From Lacrimispora indolis DSM 755 (GTDB taxonomy: Bacteria; Bacillota; Clostridia; Lachnospirales; Lachnospiraceae), in the NCBI RefSeq assembly GCF_000526995.1, contig NZ_AZUI01000001.1, positions 5,746,001 through 5,810,000 of the forward strand: DNA of 64,000 nt. The letters are read 5' to 3'. The position numbers and the translations under genes are program-made. The first letter of the stretch is position 1. Each line of letters starts with the position of its first letter. The notes beneath the pieces were generated by a model, which searched no databases, had not been told where the DNA came from, and saw nothing but the letters and a program-made list of their open reading frames with translations. This document shows, one piece after another, positions 35,014-43,377 of the stretch.

Positions 35014-35832
35014 TTAGATATCCTTAAAAATGTTCATATACTGTTTTGGCGTCAGCCCGATAAATTTTTTGAAAAAGTTTGAAAAATGGCTTTGGTCCGT
35101 AAACCCGGTCTGTAACGCTGCATCAATGGGCAAAATGCCCTGTTCCAGCAGTTTCTTTGCTTTGTCAATCCGTATGGTTTCTAAATAGCTGTAAGGTGAA
35201 ATCCCCTTTTGTTTGGTAAAGGAACGAAGCAGATAGTATTTGCTCAATCCGGTCAGTCTGCAAAGGTCTTCCAGGGAAATGTTTTCCATGTAGTGGGTTT
35301 CTAAGAACCGGCAAATTTCCCTTGCCTGTGCACTTTGCTCCGTTTTTCCTGCGGGCAGTGCCTGATCCGTATATTCTTCAATCAACTGTTCCAAAAGGAA
35401 AAAGAAAATTTCCTCTTTCCTAAAGTCCTTTTCTTCCTCCATAATCATTTGATGCAATTCACTGAGTACTGCCGCCAATTCACTATGGAAAACTACCTGA
35501 GGGGTAAAATAAGGCAGATATTCGTTTCCTGTTATTTCAAAGACGGCCTTGCTCATTTTATCCGGCTGAATATTGATACAGCGGTAATCCAGGGTTTTAC
35601 CATCAATTTGCTCGCAGGTATGATTATCACGCGGATTAAACAGCACCAAATCTCCCGGCTCTATGGTATACTCCTTGTTCTTACAAGATAAATACCGGCA
35701 GCCTTTTTCAATAAAACCGATCACATAATACTCGTGAAAATGATTGGGGAATTTCTGCATAATGCCTTGAAAATGATAAGCTTCCACATTCAATTCAGTA
35801 TCATATTTTACCGTTCTTATCTCTTTCTTCAT
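35014..35832 (-). CDS. AraC family transcriptional regulator with cupin sensor
   Basis: The 272-residue protein has an N-terminal cupin-like sensor (FPNHFHEYYVIGFIEKGCRYLSCKNKEYTIEPGDLVLFNPRDNHTC) and the C-terminal AraC DNA-binding pair (LEDLCRLTGLSKYYLLRSFTKQKGISPYSYLETIRIDKAKKLL, then GFTDQSHFSNFFKKFIGLTPKQY). This arrangement is typical of regulators of an adjacent EamA/LysE-like exporter. ATG 35832 has AGGAGG upstream. Confidence 0.93.
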   Translation of the reverse strand: MKKEIRTVKYDTELNVEAYHFQGIMQKFPNHFHEYYVIGFIEKGCRYLSCKNKEYTIEPGDLVLFNPRDNHTCEQIDGKTLDYRCINIQPDKMSKAVFEITGNEYLPYFTPQVVFHSELAAVLSELHQMIMEEEKDFRKEEIFFFLLEQLIEEYTDQALPAGKTEQSAQAREICRFLETHYMENISLEDLCRLTGLSKYYLLRSFTKQKGISPYSYLETIRIDKAKKLLEQGILPIDAALQTGFTDQSHFSNFFKKFIGLTPKQYMNIFKDI

Positions 35833-36053
35833 AACTTGTCCTCCTTTCCTGACTCTCTGATATTCAGTGTACCACAAACCACAACAGGATTCTTGTATGA
35901 TATTGCCCTTTTCACTTCGTATCCGTTTACCTAAACGTTACCTGTTTGCCAGCTGTTTGTCCCGTTTTGAAGAATACTTCCACAAATTTAAGCTTCTGAA
36001 TATTTTTCCTAAAAAACATAATAATATCTTATAAAACGAATTGAGGTGAATCT

Positions 36054-36239
36054 ATGCCAAAAAGCAATGTAATTCCCGAAGCAAGGGAGGCACTTGACAG
36101 GTTTAAATATGAAATTGCCGAAGAAACCGGCTTCCCTATCACAAGCAATGATTATGGCAAAATGACGTCTTATCAATATGGTTACATGGTAAAAAAAATG
36201 ATTGAAGAGCAGGAAAAACAGATGATGGACAAATCCTGA
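36054..36239 (+). CDS. Alpha/beta-type small acid-soluble spore protein
   Basis: The 61-residue product has the SASP pattern: VIPEAREALDRFKYEIAEETGF, with the GPR protease site at EIAEE, and a second conserved block YGYMVKKMIEEQEKQM. These proteins coat and protect DNA in the spore core and are degraded at germination. The second half diverges from the Bacillus form, as in other Clostridia. GAGG precedes the ATG. Confidence 0.88.
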   Translation: MPKSNVIPEAREALDRFKYEIAEETGFPITSNDYGKMTSYQYGYMVKKMIEEQEKQMMDKS

Positions 36240-36308
36240 CGATTATTTCCAGCATCTGCAATCAAATAAAAGGCCGTATAAAAATCTTAATAAAAAAGAG
36301 GGCTAACG

Positions 36309-36497
36309 ATGGAAAAATATACCAGCGGTGCAGAATTGCCGGTAGGCTTAGGCCTGGCACTTGAAGAATATAAGGCAATGGATTACTTTTTTTCCTTGCC
36401 TGCTCAAGCACAGCAGCAGATCATCGATCATACTCAAACCATACAGTCGAAAGAAGAAATGCTGACTTATGTTCACACAATCATCGCACCAAAATAA
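36309..36497 (+). CDS. 62-residue hypothetical protein next to the SASP gene
   Basis: The frame follows the SASP gene by 69 bases with AGAGGG 10 bases before its ATG. Its sequence, LPVGLGLALEEYKAMDYFFSLPAQAQQQIIDHTQTIQSKEEMLTY, has the look of a conserved small clostridial protein: two amphipathic helices and no Cys. Function unknown; placement suggests a sporulation link. Confidence 0.7.
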   Translation: MEKYTSGAELPVGLGLALEEYKAMDYFFSLPAQAQQQIIDHTQTIQSKEEMLTYVHTIIAPK

Positions 36498-36503
36498 AAA
36501 AGA

Positions 36504-36557
36504 TCAGCCACTCCTGCAAAAAGGCAAATATCCTTTTGCGGGAGTGACTGTTTTTTT
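36504..36557. terminator. Bidirectional terminator
   Basis: CAGCCACTCCTGCAAAAAGG pairs with CCTTTTGCGGGAGTGACTG around a short loop, followed by seven T. A-rich flanking also permits use by the minus-strand GH2 operon. Confidence 0.88.
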
Positions 36558-36612
36558 AACAATTATCCACAATAAAAATTATGATTGATCCAGTTCTGGC
36601 AAAAGACGTGTA

Positions 36613-38412
36613 CTACCGGAGTTCATTCCTCCAAAAAGCAACTCTCTTTTCATTAATTTCTTTTATCTTCTCCGGATCCACCTTAAAGTTTCTCCTGATA
36701 TCCATCAGTCCATTGACCTCCTGCTGCACATCCGTGACCTGGGTATAGCAATAGCCGCATACATAGGGTATCTCCTTAATGGCTGTGGTAATGCTCTCAA
36801 ACCTCTTTAAAAAGTCCTCCTTTGTATTGACCTTATTTCCGTAGCCCCAGCCTTCCTTGTCACTGTCAAATGCGATGCCTCCGAATTCACTGATCATCAC
36901 CGGCTGGCCCCTGTAAGAAAAGCCATTGGCAAAAGCCGATTTAGAGGTAGAGTGGTAAACCTCTGCCGTCATAATCTCATCCTTGTATTCTGTATAACGT
37001 TTTCTAAGCACTTCCCCCTTCTCTTCGTAATCGTGAAGGGTGATGATATCTGAAACCGTATGCTCCCATCCGTCATTTACAATCACCGGACGGTATTGGT
37101 CAACGCTTTTCGTCAGATGATAAATTCCTTCCGTAAAATGCTGCTGCTTCCTGCTCGTCTCAATCTGCGGAACCCCCCAGGATTCATTTATGGGCGTCCA
37201 TGTAATAATGGAAGGATGATTATAATTCTGCTTCACAATATCCAGCCATTCCCCTGTAAAAAGCTCCACTGCCCGGTCGGAATAAATATAGGCTGCCGGA
37301 GCCTCGCTCCAGACCAGCATTCCCTTTACATCGCACCAGTAAAGGAACCGTTCATCCTCTGTCTTCTGATGCTTCCTCAAACCGTTATATCCCAAAGCAT
37401 GGATTTTATCAATATCTTCGATCAACGCGTCCTCATCAGGAGGTGTCAAATGAGTTTCCTCCCAATATCCCTGATCAAGGATCAACCTTTGATACAGCGG
37501 TGCTCCATTGAGAAGAATGTTGGGACCATCGATGCGGATCTCACGCATGCCAAAGTAAGATCCTGCCTCATCACACACCTCTCCGTCGTACCGGGTGCAG
37601 AAGCTGATATCATAAAGCTGGGGAGCTGCCGGGGTCCATGTGCGTATCCCCCACGGATTCTCCGCTTCAGCCGCCTCTAAGTCAATGGAAACCTTAGTGG
37701 GATTTTTCCCTATACCGGTAATGGTTCTGGTGATAAACCTGCCCTCAAAGCTTACGACCGCCTCCACCTCCAGCCTTCTCCCGTCAAGGGCAGCCGGACA
37801 GTCCACGGTATATTCCAGCTCAAGCCTGCCCTCTGGTAAATTAGGAGTCATCTTCACCGAACTTAAGCAGATGTCCGGCACATACTCCATCCATACGGTC
37901 TTCCATATCCCTGTTGTCTGAACATACCAGCAGCCAAAATTCTCAGAAACCCAACGCTGCTTTCCCCTTGGCTGCTGGGGATCCATATGATCCTCCGCCT
38001 TTACTGTCACAAGGTTTTCCCCATCTTTTACAAGGTTTGTGATATCAAAGGAAAAACGGGAATATCCTCCCTCATGCATGCCGGCAAACTTCCCGTTGAT
38101 CCACACCTTTGTGAGGAAATCACTTCCCTCAAAATGCAGAAACAGCTTATTTCCGGATAATTTCTCCTTCTGCGCCTGAAACCTGCGGCTATACCACACA
38201 AAATGGTGAACCTCCTGGTCATGGATATTGCTTTTCTTCGTTTCATAGGTAAAGGGCACGCATATTTCTCTTTCCGTCTGGAAGCCCTCATACCAGCCCT
38301 CGGCTTCGCCTTTATTGTCATCATCAAAACCGAAGTCCCAATTTCCGTTTAAATTGGTCCAGTCCTTACGGACAAACTGGGGTCTTGGATAGTCCTTTTG
38401 ATAGCATAGCAT
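36613..38412 (-). CDS. Glycoside hydrolase family 2 (beta-galactosidase/glucuronidase type)
   Basis: The 599-residue protein has the GH2 jelly-roll start (FVRKDWTNLNGNWDFGFDD), an immunoglobulin-like middle and the catalytic barrel. The acid/base Glu lies in WTPINESWG (about residue 410) and the nucleophile Glu in VMISEFGG (about 510). There is no signal peptide, so imported oligosaccharide is cleaved in the cytoplasm. It is the last gene of the operon with two permeases and a binding protein. Beta-galactosidase, -mannosidase or -glucuronidase cannot be separated with certainty. ATG 38412 has GGAGAA upstream. Confidence 0.92.
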   Translation of the reverse strand: MLCYQKDYPRPQFVRKDWTNLNGNWDFGFDDDNKGEAEGWYEGFQTEREICVPFTYETKKSNIHDQEVHHFVWYSRRFQAQKEKLSGNKLFLHFEGSDFLTKVWINGKFAGMHEGGYSRFSFDITNLVKDGENLVTVKAEDHMDPQQPRGKQRWVSENFGCWYVQTTGIWKTVWMEYVPDICLSSVKMTPNLPEGRLELEYTVDCPAALDGRRLEVEAVVSFEGRFITRTITGIGKNPTKVSIDLEAAEAENPWGIRTWTPAAPQLYDISFCTRYDGEVCDEAGSYFGMREIRIDGPNILLNGAPLYQRLILDQGYWEETHLTPPDEDALIEDIDKIHALGYNGLRKHQKTEDERFLYWCDVKGMLVWSEAPAAYIYSDRAVELFTGEWLDIVKQNYNHPSIITWTPINESWGVPQIETSRKQQHFTEGIYHLTKSVDQYRPVIVNDGWEHTVSDIITLHDYEEKGEVLRKRYTEYKDEIMTAEVYHSTSKSAFANGFSYRGQPVMISEFGGIAFDSDKEGWGYGNKVNTKEDFLKRFESITTAIKEIPYVCGYCYTQVTDVQQEVNGLMDIRRNFKVDPEKIKEINEKRVAFWRNELR

Positions 38413-38443
38413 GTAATGATTCTCCTCTCCTTTTTTCCTTAAG

Positions 38444-39274
38444 TCAGCCCTTAACGCCGGACATGGTGATTCCCTGCACAATCTGTTTTTCAAATATTAG
38501 ATAAATGATAATGGCAGGTATGGATGCGATCATATTGGCCGTCATAGGCTTCACATAATCCACAGTGTAAGTCCCGGCAAAAATGGGGATGCCCACAGGC
38601 AATGTAAATTTACTGCTGTCCATGGCGCAAAGCAGAGGCCACAGATAATTATTCCAGCTTCCGATAAATGCGAAAATGCTGATAGTGGAAACCACTGCCT
38701 TTGATAAAGGCATGATGATCCTGGCAAAAATGATAAGCTCTCCGGCGCCGTCGATCCTTGCAGCTTCAATGAGGGAATCGGGAATCCCCTTAAAAAACGT
38801 CACCATGATGATCAGATTCATGGACACTGCCACAGACGGCAGAAGCAGCCCTGCGTAAGAATCAATCAGGTGCAGCCCATTGGCCGTTATAAACAGCGGA
38901 ACAACGGTCGCTTCCCCTGGGACCATGAGTCCCAATAAAAAATAGAAATACAGCTTATTTCTTCCCGTAAATTTGATTTTTGCCAGAGAATAGGCTGCCA
39001 TGGCGGAAAAAATGACAGTTAAAACCGTTACCAGTACTGCAACGATCACAGAGTTGAACAGCCACTTGGCAACATCGGAACCGATGATTAAGTCCAGATA
39101 ATTTCCAAAGGTATAAGGAGGAGAAAACCAGCTGGACACGCTTTTGATCTGCTTGCCTTCATACTGCAGGGATACGAAAAAAGCCCAGAACACAGGTGCC
39201 AGAAAAATGACGGCAAGCGCTGCGGACAGAAGGGTTAAAACAACGCTCCCTGGCGTTACTTTCTTATGCTTCAT
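38444..39274 (-). CDS. Sugar ABC permease (MalG/UgpE type)
   Basis: The 276-residue protein has six predicted helices, the EAA loop LIEAARIDGAGELIIFARIIMPL and the GITMSGVKG ending of MalG-type permeases. It is intact, unlike the counterpart at 6569-7454. It pairs with the permease at 39264-40163, whose gene overlaps it by 11 bases. Confidence 0.93.
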   Translation of the reverse strand: MKHKKVTPGSVVLTLLSAALAVIFLAPVFWAFFVSLQYEGKQIKSVSSWFSPPYTFGNYLDLIIGSDVAKWLFNSVIVAVLVTVLTVIFSAMAAYSLAKIKFTGRNKLYFYFLLGLMVPGEATVVPLFITANGLHLIDSYAGLLLPSVAVSMNLIIMVTFFKGIPDSLIEAARIDGAGELIIFARIIMPLSKAVVSTISIFAFIGSWNNYLWPLLCAMDSSKFTLPVGIPIFAGTYTVDYVKPMTANMIASIPAIIIYLIFEKQIVQGITMSGVKG

Positions 39275-40163
39275 CTTCCTTCTCCCCCTTCCTCTGAATC
39301 GCTTTCTGAATAAGGGTGCACACCACCAGAATGGCAAACAGCACATAGGACATGGCAGCAGCATAGCCCATATTGTTCTTGGTAAACCCTGTCTCATAAA
39401 TATACTGGATCAGAGGCTTTGTACTTCCTGCCGGCCCTCCTACGGTAATTAAGTAAATCTGGCCGAACACCTTAAAGCTGGCAATGATCTGCAGCATGAC
39501 GATCAAATAGGTGGTGGGCTTTAACAGCGGCAGGACAATGGAAAAAAGCTGCTGCCATTTTGCCGCTCCGTCGATTTCCGCAGCCTCATAAATCTCCGGA
39601 GAGATGTCCTGCAGAGCCGATAAATATAAAAGCATGGAAAATCCTACGGTCCACCATACGGTCATCATGGTAATTACCGCCCATGCGTGATTTGTGTCAA
39701 TCAACCACTGGATTTCTGATCCCGGGCTTAAAAGCCCGGTCAGATGGAGAATTCCGTTTACAAAGCCCATATAGGGTGCAAACATGTATTTTGCAATAAA
39801 TGACGCAACAGAAACGGATATAATGCTGGGAAGATAAAACGCGATTCTTAATCCCCGCCTGATCTTCACCGGCCTGTTGGCAAACAGCGCCAGTATCAAG
39901 GCCATGATCACCAAAAACGGTACGGACAGGATGACAAAAAAGACCGTATGTCCCAATGCGTCAATAAATTTCTGATCTGAAAAAAACTTAATATAATTAT
40001 CCAGTCCTATAAATTTTACCTTACCCATTAAGGACCACTTATGCAGGCTCACATACAGCCCCTGGATAACCGGCCATATGGTAAAAACCGTATATAAGGC
40101 CAAAAAGGGAAGGCATAATCCCAGGCCTGTAGCCATATCTCTTATTTTTCTGCTTCTGCTCAA
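39264..40163 (-). CDS. Sugar ABC permease (MalF/UgpA type)
   Basis: The ~299-residue protein has six helices and the EAA loop YEAAEIDGAAKWQQLFSIVLPLL. A TTG at 40163 lies 8 bases after GGGGAGG and is preferred; an in-frame ATG 21 bases upstream (40184) has no ribosome binding site of its own. Imports the oligosaccharide bound by the lipoprotein encoded upstream. Confidence 0.92.
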   Translation of the reverse strand: MSRSRKIRDMATGLGLCLPFLALYTVFTIWPVIQGLYVSLHKWSLMGKVKFIGLDNYIKFFSDQKFIDALGHTVFFVILSVPFLVIMALILALFANRPVKIRRGLRIAFYLPSIISVSVASFIAKYMFAPYMGFVNGILHLTGLLSPGSEIQWLIDTNHAWAVITMMTVWWTVGFSMLLYLSALQDISPEIYEAAEIDGAAKWQQLFSIVLPLLKPTTYLIVMLQIIASFKVFGQIYLITVGGPAGSTKPLIQYIYETGFTKNNMGYAAAMSYVLFAILVVCTLIQKAIQRKGEKEDEA

Positions 40164-40201
40164 ATCACTGTCCTCCCCAACCATGCAATGCTTCTATATT
40201 A

Positions 40202-40226
40202 AGAGGGGAGAAGGATCCCCCCCTCT
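40202..40226 (-). promoter_or_regulatory. Stem-loop between binding-protein and permease genes
   Basis: AGAGGGG pairs with CCCCTCT around an 11-base loop, in the 74-base gap after the binding-protein gene. It corresponds in position to the hairpins at 8455-8489 and 57861-57886. Confidence 0.6.
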
Positions 40227-40237
40227 GTTTCATAAAA

Positions 40238-41653
40238 TTACGGAAGGTTTGATTCAAGCTCATCATAGAGCGCATCAATACCGGAGGCAGCATCTCCCTT
40301 TCCTGTCCAGATGGTATCCAGGCTGTCGATCATCCCTTTCTTCATCCCGTTAAAAGTAGATACCTTTGCCGGAAGGACTGCCTTCTCTACCTCTGACATA
40401 TAGCTGCTTCTGTATGGAAGCGCCTTATAGTCATCACTTGCAAGAACTTCCTTGCATGCGGGAATCTGGCCTGAGCTTGCCCAGGTCACTCCGCCCTTCA
40501 TGGATGCAGCCGCCATAAATTCCACTGCTGCCTTGCTGTCAGCCTCATTCCTTGCTTTCTTTGTAGGAAGAATAAAGGTATGAGAATCAGCCCAGCAGTT
40601 ATCCGTATCAAAAAGCTTGGGGAAAGCCATTGGAACAAAGCTTAAATTATCCGTCTGCTCAAAAGCGCCTACTGCCCAGGTTCCGCCGATGCAGATTCCT
40701 GCTTTTCCGCTCTGGAAGAACTTCTGGTGATCATCAATTCCTTCCTTAATATAGCCCTTATCATACAGACCCTTTACAAATTCTGCCGCCTTAACTGCCT
40801 TTTCCTTATCAAGGGTTACCTCCTTGCCGTCTTCGCTGACAATAGGGGTTCCTCCCATCTGGAAATAGGTTGCCCACCATAAGCGGTAAGGATCGTCTCC
40901 GTTATTGGTGATTGCAATGGTTGATCCGTCTTCCGGGATCACAGCCTTGATCTTATCGCAAACGGCATAGAACTCATCCACGTTCTTAATGTCAACTGCA
41001 CCCTCCGCATTTAAGGTCACGCCGGCCTGCTCTAATATGCCTTTGTTAAAGTACATGATCTCTGCATGAGTATCTAAAGGTATCGCATAGACTTCTCCAT
41101 CAAAGGTCACGGCATCAATGGAGGCCTTGGAATAATGCTGGCTCAAATCGATTCCCAGTTCATCAAGGTAAGAAGTAATGGGCTGTACCACACCGTCTTC
41201 CACCAGCTGAGGCAGGGAGGAGGCATGGGAAATACCGATATCCGGCCCTTTTCCTGCGGCAACGGCTGTCTGAAGCTTTGTATAATAATCTGCCCATACC
41301 AGCATAATGGACTGTACCTGCTTGGTAGGGCTGGTGCCGTTATACTCTTCGATCATCTTGTTCATGAAACCACCGTCACCACCGCTGAACAGGGACCACA
41401 TAACCAGCTTATTGGAATCTACCGCCACCTGCTCCGGATTGTTGACCGTTCCGTCGTCATTGACATTCTTTGTTTCTTCCGTTGCCGCTGCCGTAGTTTC
41501 ACCCCCGGAAGTCTCCTTGCTCTCCTGAGTTTCCTGCGCTGCCTGGGATCCTGCTGTCGTCTGTGTTGCTGTGCTGCTTCCGCAGCCTGACAGTGCTGCC
41601 ATAACCAGTGCCGCTGCACCTAATGCAGCCATCCATTTTTTACCCCTTCTCAT
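40238..41653 (-). CDS. Extracellular sugar-binding lipoprotein (family 1 solute-binding)
   Basis: The 471-residue protein has a lipoprotein signal ending in LSGC (Cys at 24), a Thr/Gln/Glu linker and a family 1 binding fold (LVMWSLFSGGDGGFMNKMIEEYNG, PLDTHAEIMYFNKGILEQAG). It delivers an oligosaccharide to the two permeases for GH2 cleavage. AGGAGG precedes the ATG. It is the first gene of its operon and is preceded by paired palindromes. Confidence 0.93.
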   Translation of the reverse strand: MRRGKKWMAALGAAALVMAALSGCGSSTATQTTAGSQAAQETQESKETSGGETTAAATEETKNVNDDGTVNNPEQVAVDSNKLVMWSLFSGGDGGFMNKMIEEYNGTSPTKQVQSIMLVWADYYTKLQTAVAAGKGPDIGISHASSLPQLVEDGVVQPITSYLDELGIDLSQHYSKASIDAVTFDGEVYAIPLDTHAEIMYFNKGILEQAGVTLNAEGAVDIKNVDEFYAVCDKIKAVIPEDGSTIAITNNGDDPYRLWWATYFQMGGTPIVSEDGKEVTLDKEKAVKAAEFVKGLYDKGYIKEGIDDHQKFFQSGKAGICIGGTWAVGAFEQTDNLSFVPMAFPKLFDTDNCWADSHTFILPTKKARNEADSKAAVEFMAAASMKGGVTWASSGQIPACKEVLASDDYKALPYRSSYMSEVEKAVLPAKVSTFNGMKKGMIDSLDTIWTGKGDAASGIDALYDELESNLP

Positions 41654-41737
41654 AATTACCTCCTTGATTTGTTTGTTTTACCACATAAACCATAAAACAG
41701 CCTGTTGTCCTTCCGGCTCGTAAAAAGTCGAATTAGC

Positions 41738-41752
41738 AACAGTATTACTGAT
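41738..41752. promoter_or_regulatory. Operator copy 1 (AACAGTA-N-TACTGAT)
   Basis: AACAGTATTACTGAT is a 15-base dyad with one mismatch, 85 bases upstream of the sugar-binding-protein start. It nearly repeats the perfect dyad at 41842-41856. Confidence 0.55.
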
Positions 41753-41841
41753 TTAATACATCAACAATACACCTTTTCATTGTGTAAGTCAATATATTAT
41801 TCTATATTTTATATATTTATTTGTTTATTTTTTACATTTAC

Positions 41842-41856
41842 AACAGTACTACTGTT
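41842..41856. promoter_or_regulatory. Operator copy 2 (AACAGTA-C-TACTGTT)
   Basis: A perfect 15-base palindrome 104 bases from copy 1, close to ten helical turns apart. The adjoining ArsR-type regulator is the natural candidate to bind it. These two dyads and a terminator are all that I see in the 349-base gap 41654-42002. Confidence 0.6.
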
Positions 41857-41936
41857 TTATTATTTATCTCTTCCATTTAAAAAAATAAGATTCCTGTTAT
41901 AATACAAGCCCTCTCCTCTCCACACGGAAGACAGAG

Positions 41937-41984
41937 AAAAAACAGCCGCCCGGAAAATATAAATATTCTCCAGACAGCTGTTTT
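41937..41984 (-). terminator. Terminator of the ArsR-type gene
   Basis: AAAACAGCTGTCTGG pairs with CCGGGCGGCTGTTTT (read on the minus strand, with G-T pairs) around an A/T-rich loop, with T-runs after it. Confidence 0.7.
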
Positions 41985-42002
41985 CACTTTCGTCATATAT
42001 CA

Positions 42003-42923
42003 TCAATATTCGATTTCCATAATAATGTCCTGAGCATAATCACCGAAGGCCTTTCCAAAAAGATTAAATCCACCCTCATACTTTGCATTTTTCTTATTGC
42101 CAACGGTCATACTAATAAAGGCGTTTTGCGAAAGCCCGATATCACTGATCCTGACTTTGGAAGCCCGCTCCCCGTTAATATAGCTTCCATCTTCCCGGAT
42201 CTCCCACTTTACCAAAAGACCGTACTGAGTAGAACCGTTTGGCCACAAAGCTGGCGTAAGCCGCCCTCTTCTGGACCCGAAATCTCCCGGGCAGTGCCAG
42301 GTAGCACATTCTACTCCGTTTACCCATATGGTGATATCGGACTTCCAGTCCTCCGCATACCCAGGCGCCTCCGAGCATATCTCCATACAAAAAGACAGGC
42401 GCACTGGCTGTTTTCCTGCAGGAAGCTGATTGGGGAACCTGTATTCCACATGGCCTTTGGAAGTCCATAAGAGACCGGCCTCCATCCGCTCCGGCAGATA
42501 AAAGCTGTATTCCTTATCCTCCATTCCGACTACCCCAAAAGGCGCGTACAAGCCGCAGGTAGGGAAAATACTGCAATCAACAAATGCACCCACCGGCATT
42601 TCAAGGCTTAGGACCTCATTGATCTGGCTGTTTCTGGGGAGAAAGCAGAGATTGGCATAGTCCTGCTTCCTGCTGCATACCTTCATGGTCCCATGGCTCC
42701 CCGGCTGTTCTTCCATGCGGATCAAGTCTGCCGCCTCAAGAAGCTTTAAATGAAAGGCAGCGCTGGACTGAGGGAGATTAAGGGCTTCCGCGATCTGACT
42801 TATGGAATAATTGTTCTGATACAGAAGCTTGATGATTTCCAGCCGGACAGGTGATGAGACCGCCTTACCGAACTCGCAGATTTCCTCCATATTTTCCAGC
42901 GTAAATTCCTTGATTTTTGCCAT
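42003..42923 (-). CDS. ArsR family regulator with C-terminal ligand-like beta domain
   Basis: Residues ~15-90 form an ArsR winged helix (SPVRLEIIKLLYQNNYSISQIAEALNLPQSSAAFHLKLLEAADLI). The remaining ~210 residues are beta-rich with many aromatic residues (VPTCGLYAPFGVVG-like, DITIWVNGVECATWHCPGDFGSRRG), resembling a carbohydrate-binding jelly roll. This suggests a sugar-sensing ArsR rather than a metal sensor; no metal-binding Cys pair is seen in the helix domain. It lies just upstream of the GH2 operon in the same direction. AAAGGAG precedes the ATG. Confidence 0.85.
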   Translation of the reverse strand: MAKIKEFTLENMEEICEFGKAVSSPVRLEIIKLLYQNNYSISQIAEALNLPQSSAAFHLKLLEAADLIRMEEQPGSHGTMKVCSRKQDYANLCFLPRNSQINEVLSLEMPVGAFVDCSIFPTCGLYAPFGVVGMEDKEYSFYLPERMEAGLLWTSKGHVEYRFPNQLPAGKQPVRLSFCMEICSEAPGYAEDWKSDITIWVNGVECATWHCPGDFGSRRGRLTPALWPNGSTQYGLLVKWEIREDGSYINGERASKVRISDIGLSQNAFISMTVGNKKNAKYEGGFNLFGKAFGDYAQDIIMEIEY

Positions 42924-43272
42924 AATGCCTTTCTCCTTTCACCCTTTTGATCCCCGGCGTTTACACACTTTGTTGGTCCGCCGTCGCGGAAACCGGATCC
43001 ATGGCTGCAGACTCTTCTTTGATTATGTTTTCTCCTACTGCGAAGTTATGCTGTCATTGTTTGATAATTTATCATACCTTATCTTCTGCAAAGCTGTCAA
43101 TCCCGGTTAACAGTCTTTTACACCGGAAATCCGAGCCATGAAATCTGCCCATTGCCCATTTGTTGCATGAATTGGAAAATATTTATATTTACCAATTTTT
43201 TTTCCAAAAAGAAAAAATCTTGCTGAATTATGTCTAACTTTATGATAAAATAAAAAAAGTTTCGTCATCAAG
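42924..43272 (+). other. Intergenic region with possible promoter for the amino acid permease
   Basis: No gene is supported here. A -35-like TTGCTG at 43220-43225 with TATGAT at 43241-43246 (15-base spacer) is a weak promoter candidate. The region before it has no clear element. Confidence 0.3.
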
Positions 43273-43322
43273 AAATAATTGCCTCGATGTTATCAAATCT
43301 GATTTTATGGCAATTATTTTTT
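43273..43322 (+). terminator. Attenuator-like hairpin upstream of the amino acid permease
   Basis: AAATAATTGCC and GGCAATTATTT pair perfectly over 11 bases around a 25-base loop and are followed by a T-tract. It is 56 bases upstream of the permease start, where a terminator makes sense only as an attenuator or as an insulator. A second hairpin (TCCTAT/ATAGGA, 43351-43368) includes the AGGA of the ribosome binding site. Confidence 0.55.
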
Positions 43323-43377
43323 ATGTTGAAAGAATAATCAAAAAAGGAATCCTATGGAAGAATAGGACTGGTAAACT

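Noticed and set aside
36563..36571. Single perfect DnaA box TTATCCACA.
   Set aside because: One 9-base match is expected by chance in a window of this size; no cluster.
39290..39305. Possible catabolite repression (cre) site TGAATCGCTTTCTG.
   Set aside because: Spacing around CG does not fit the consensus, and it lies inside the permease coding end.
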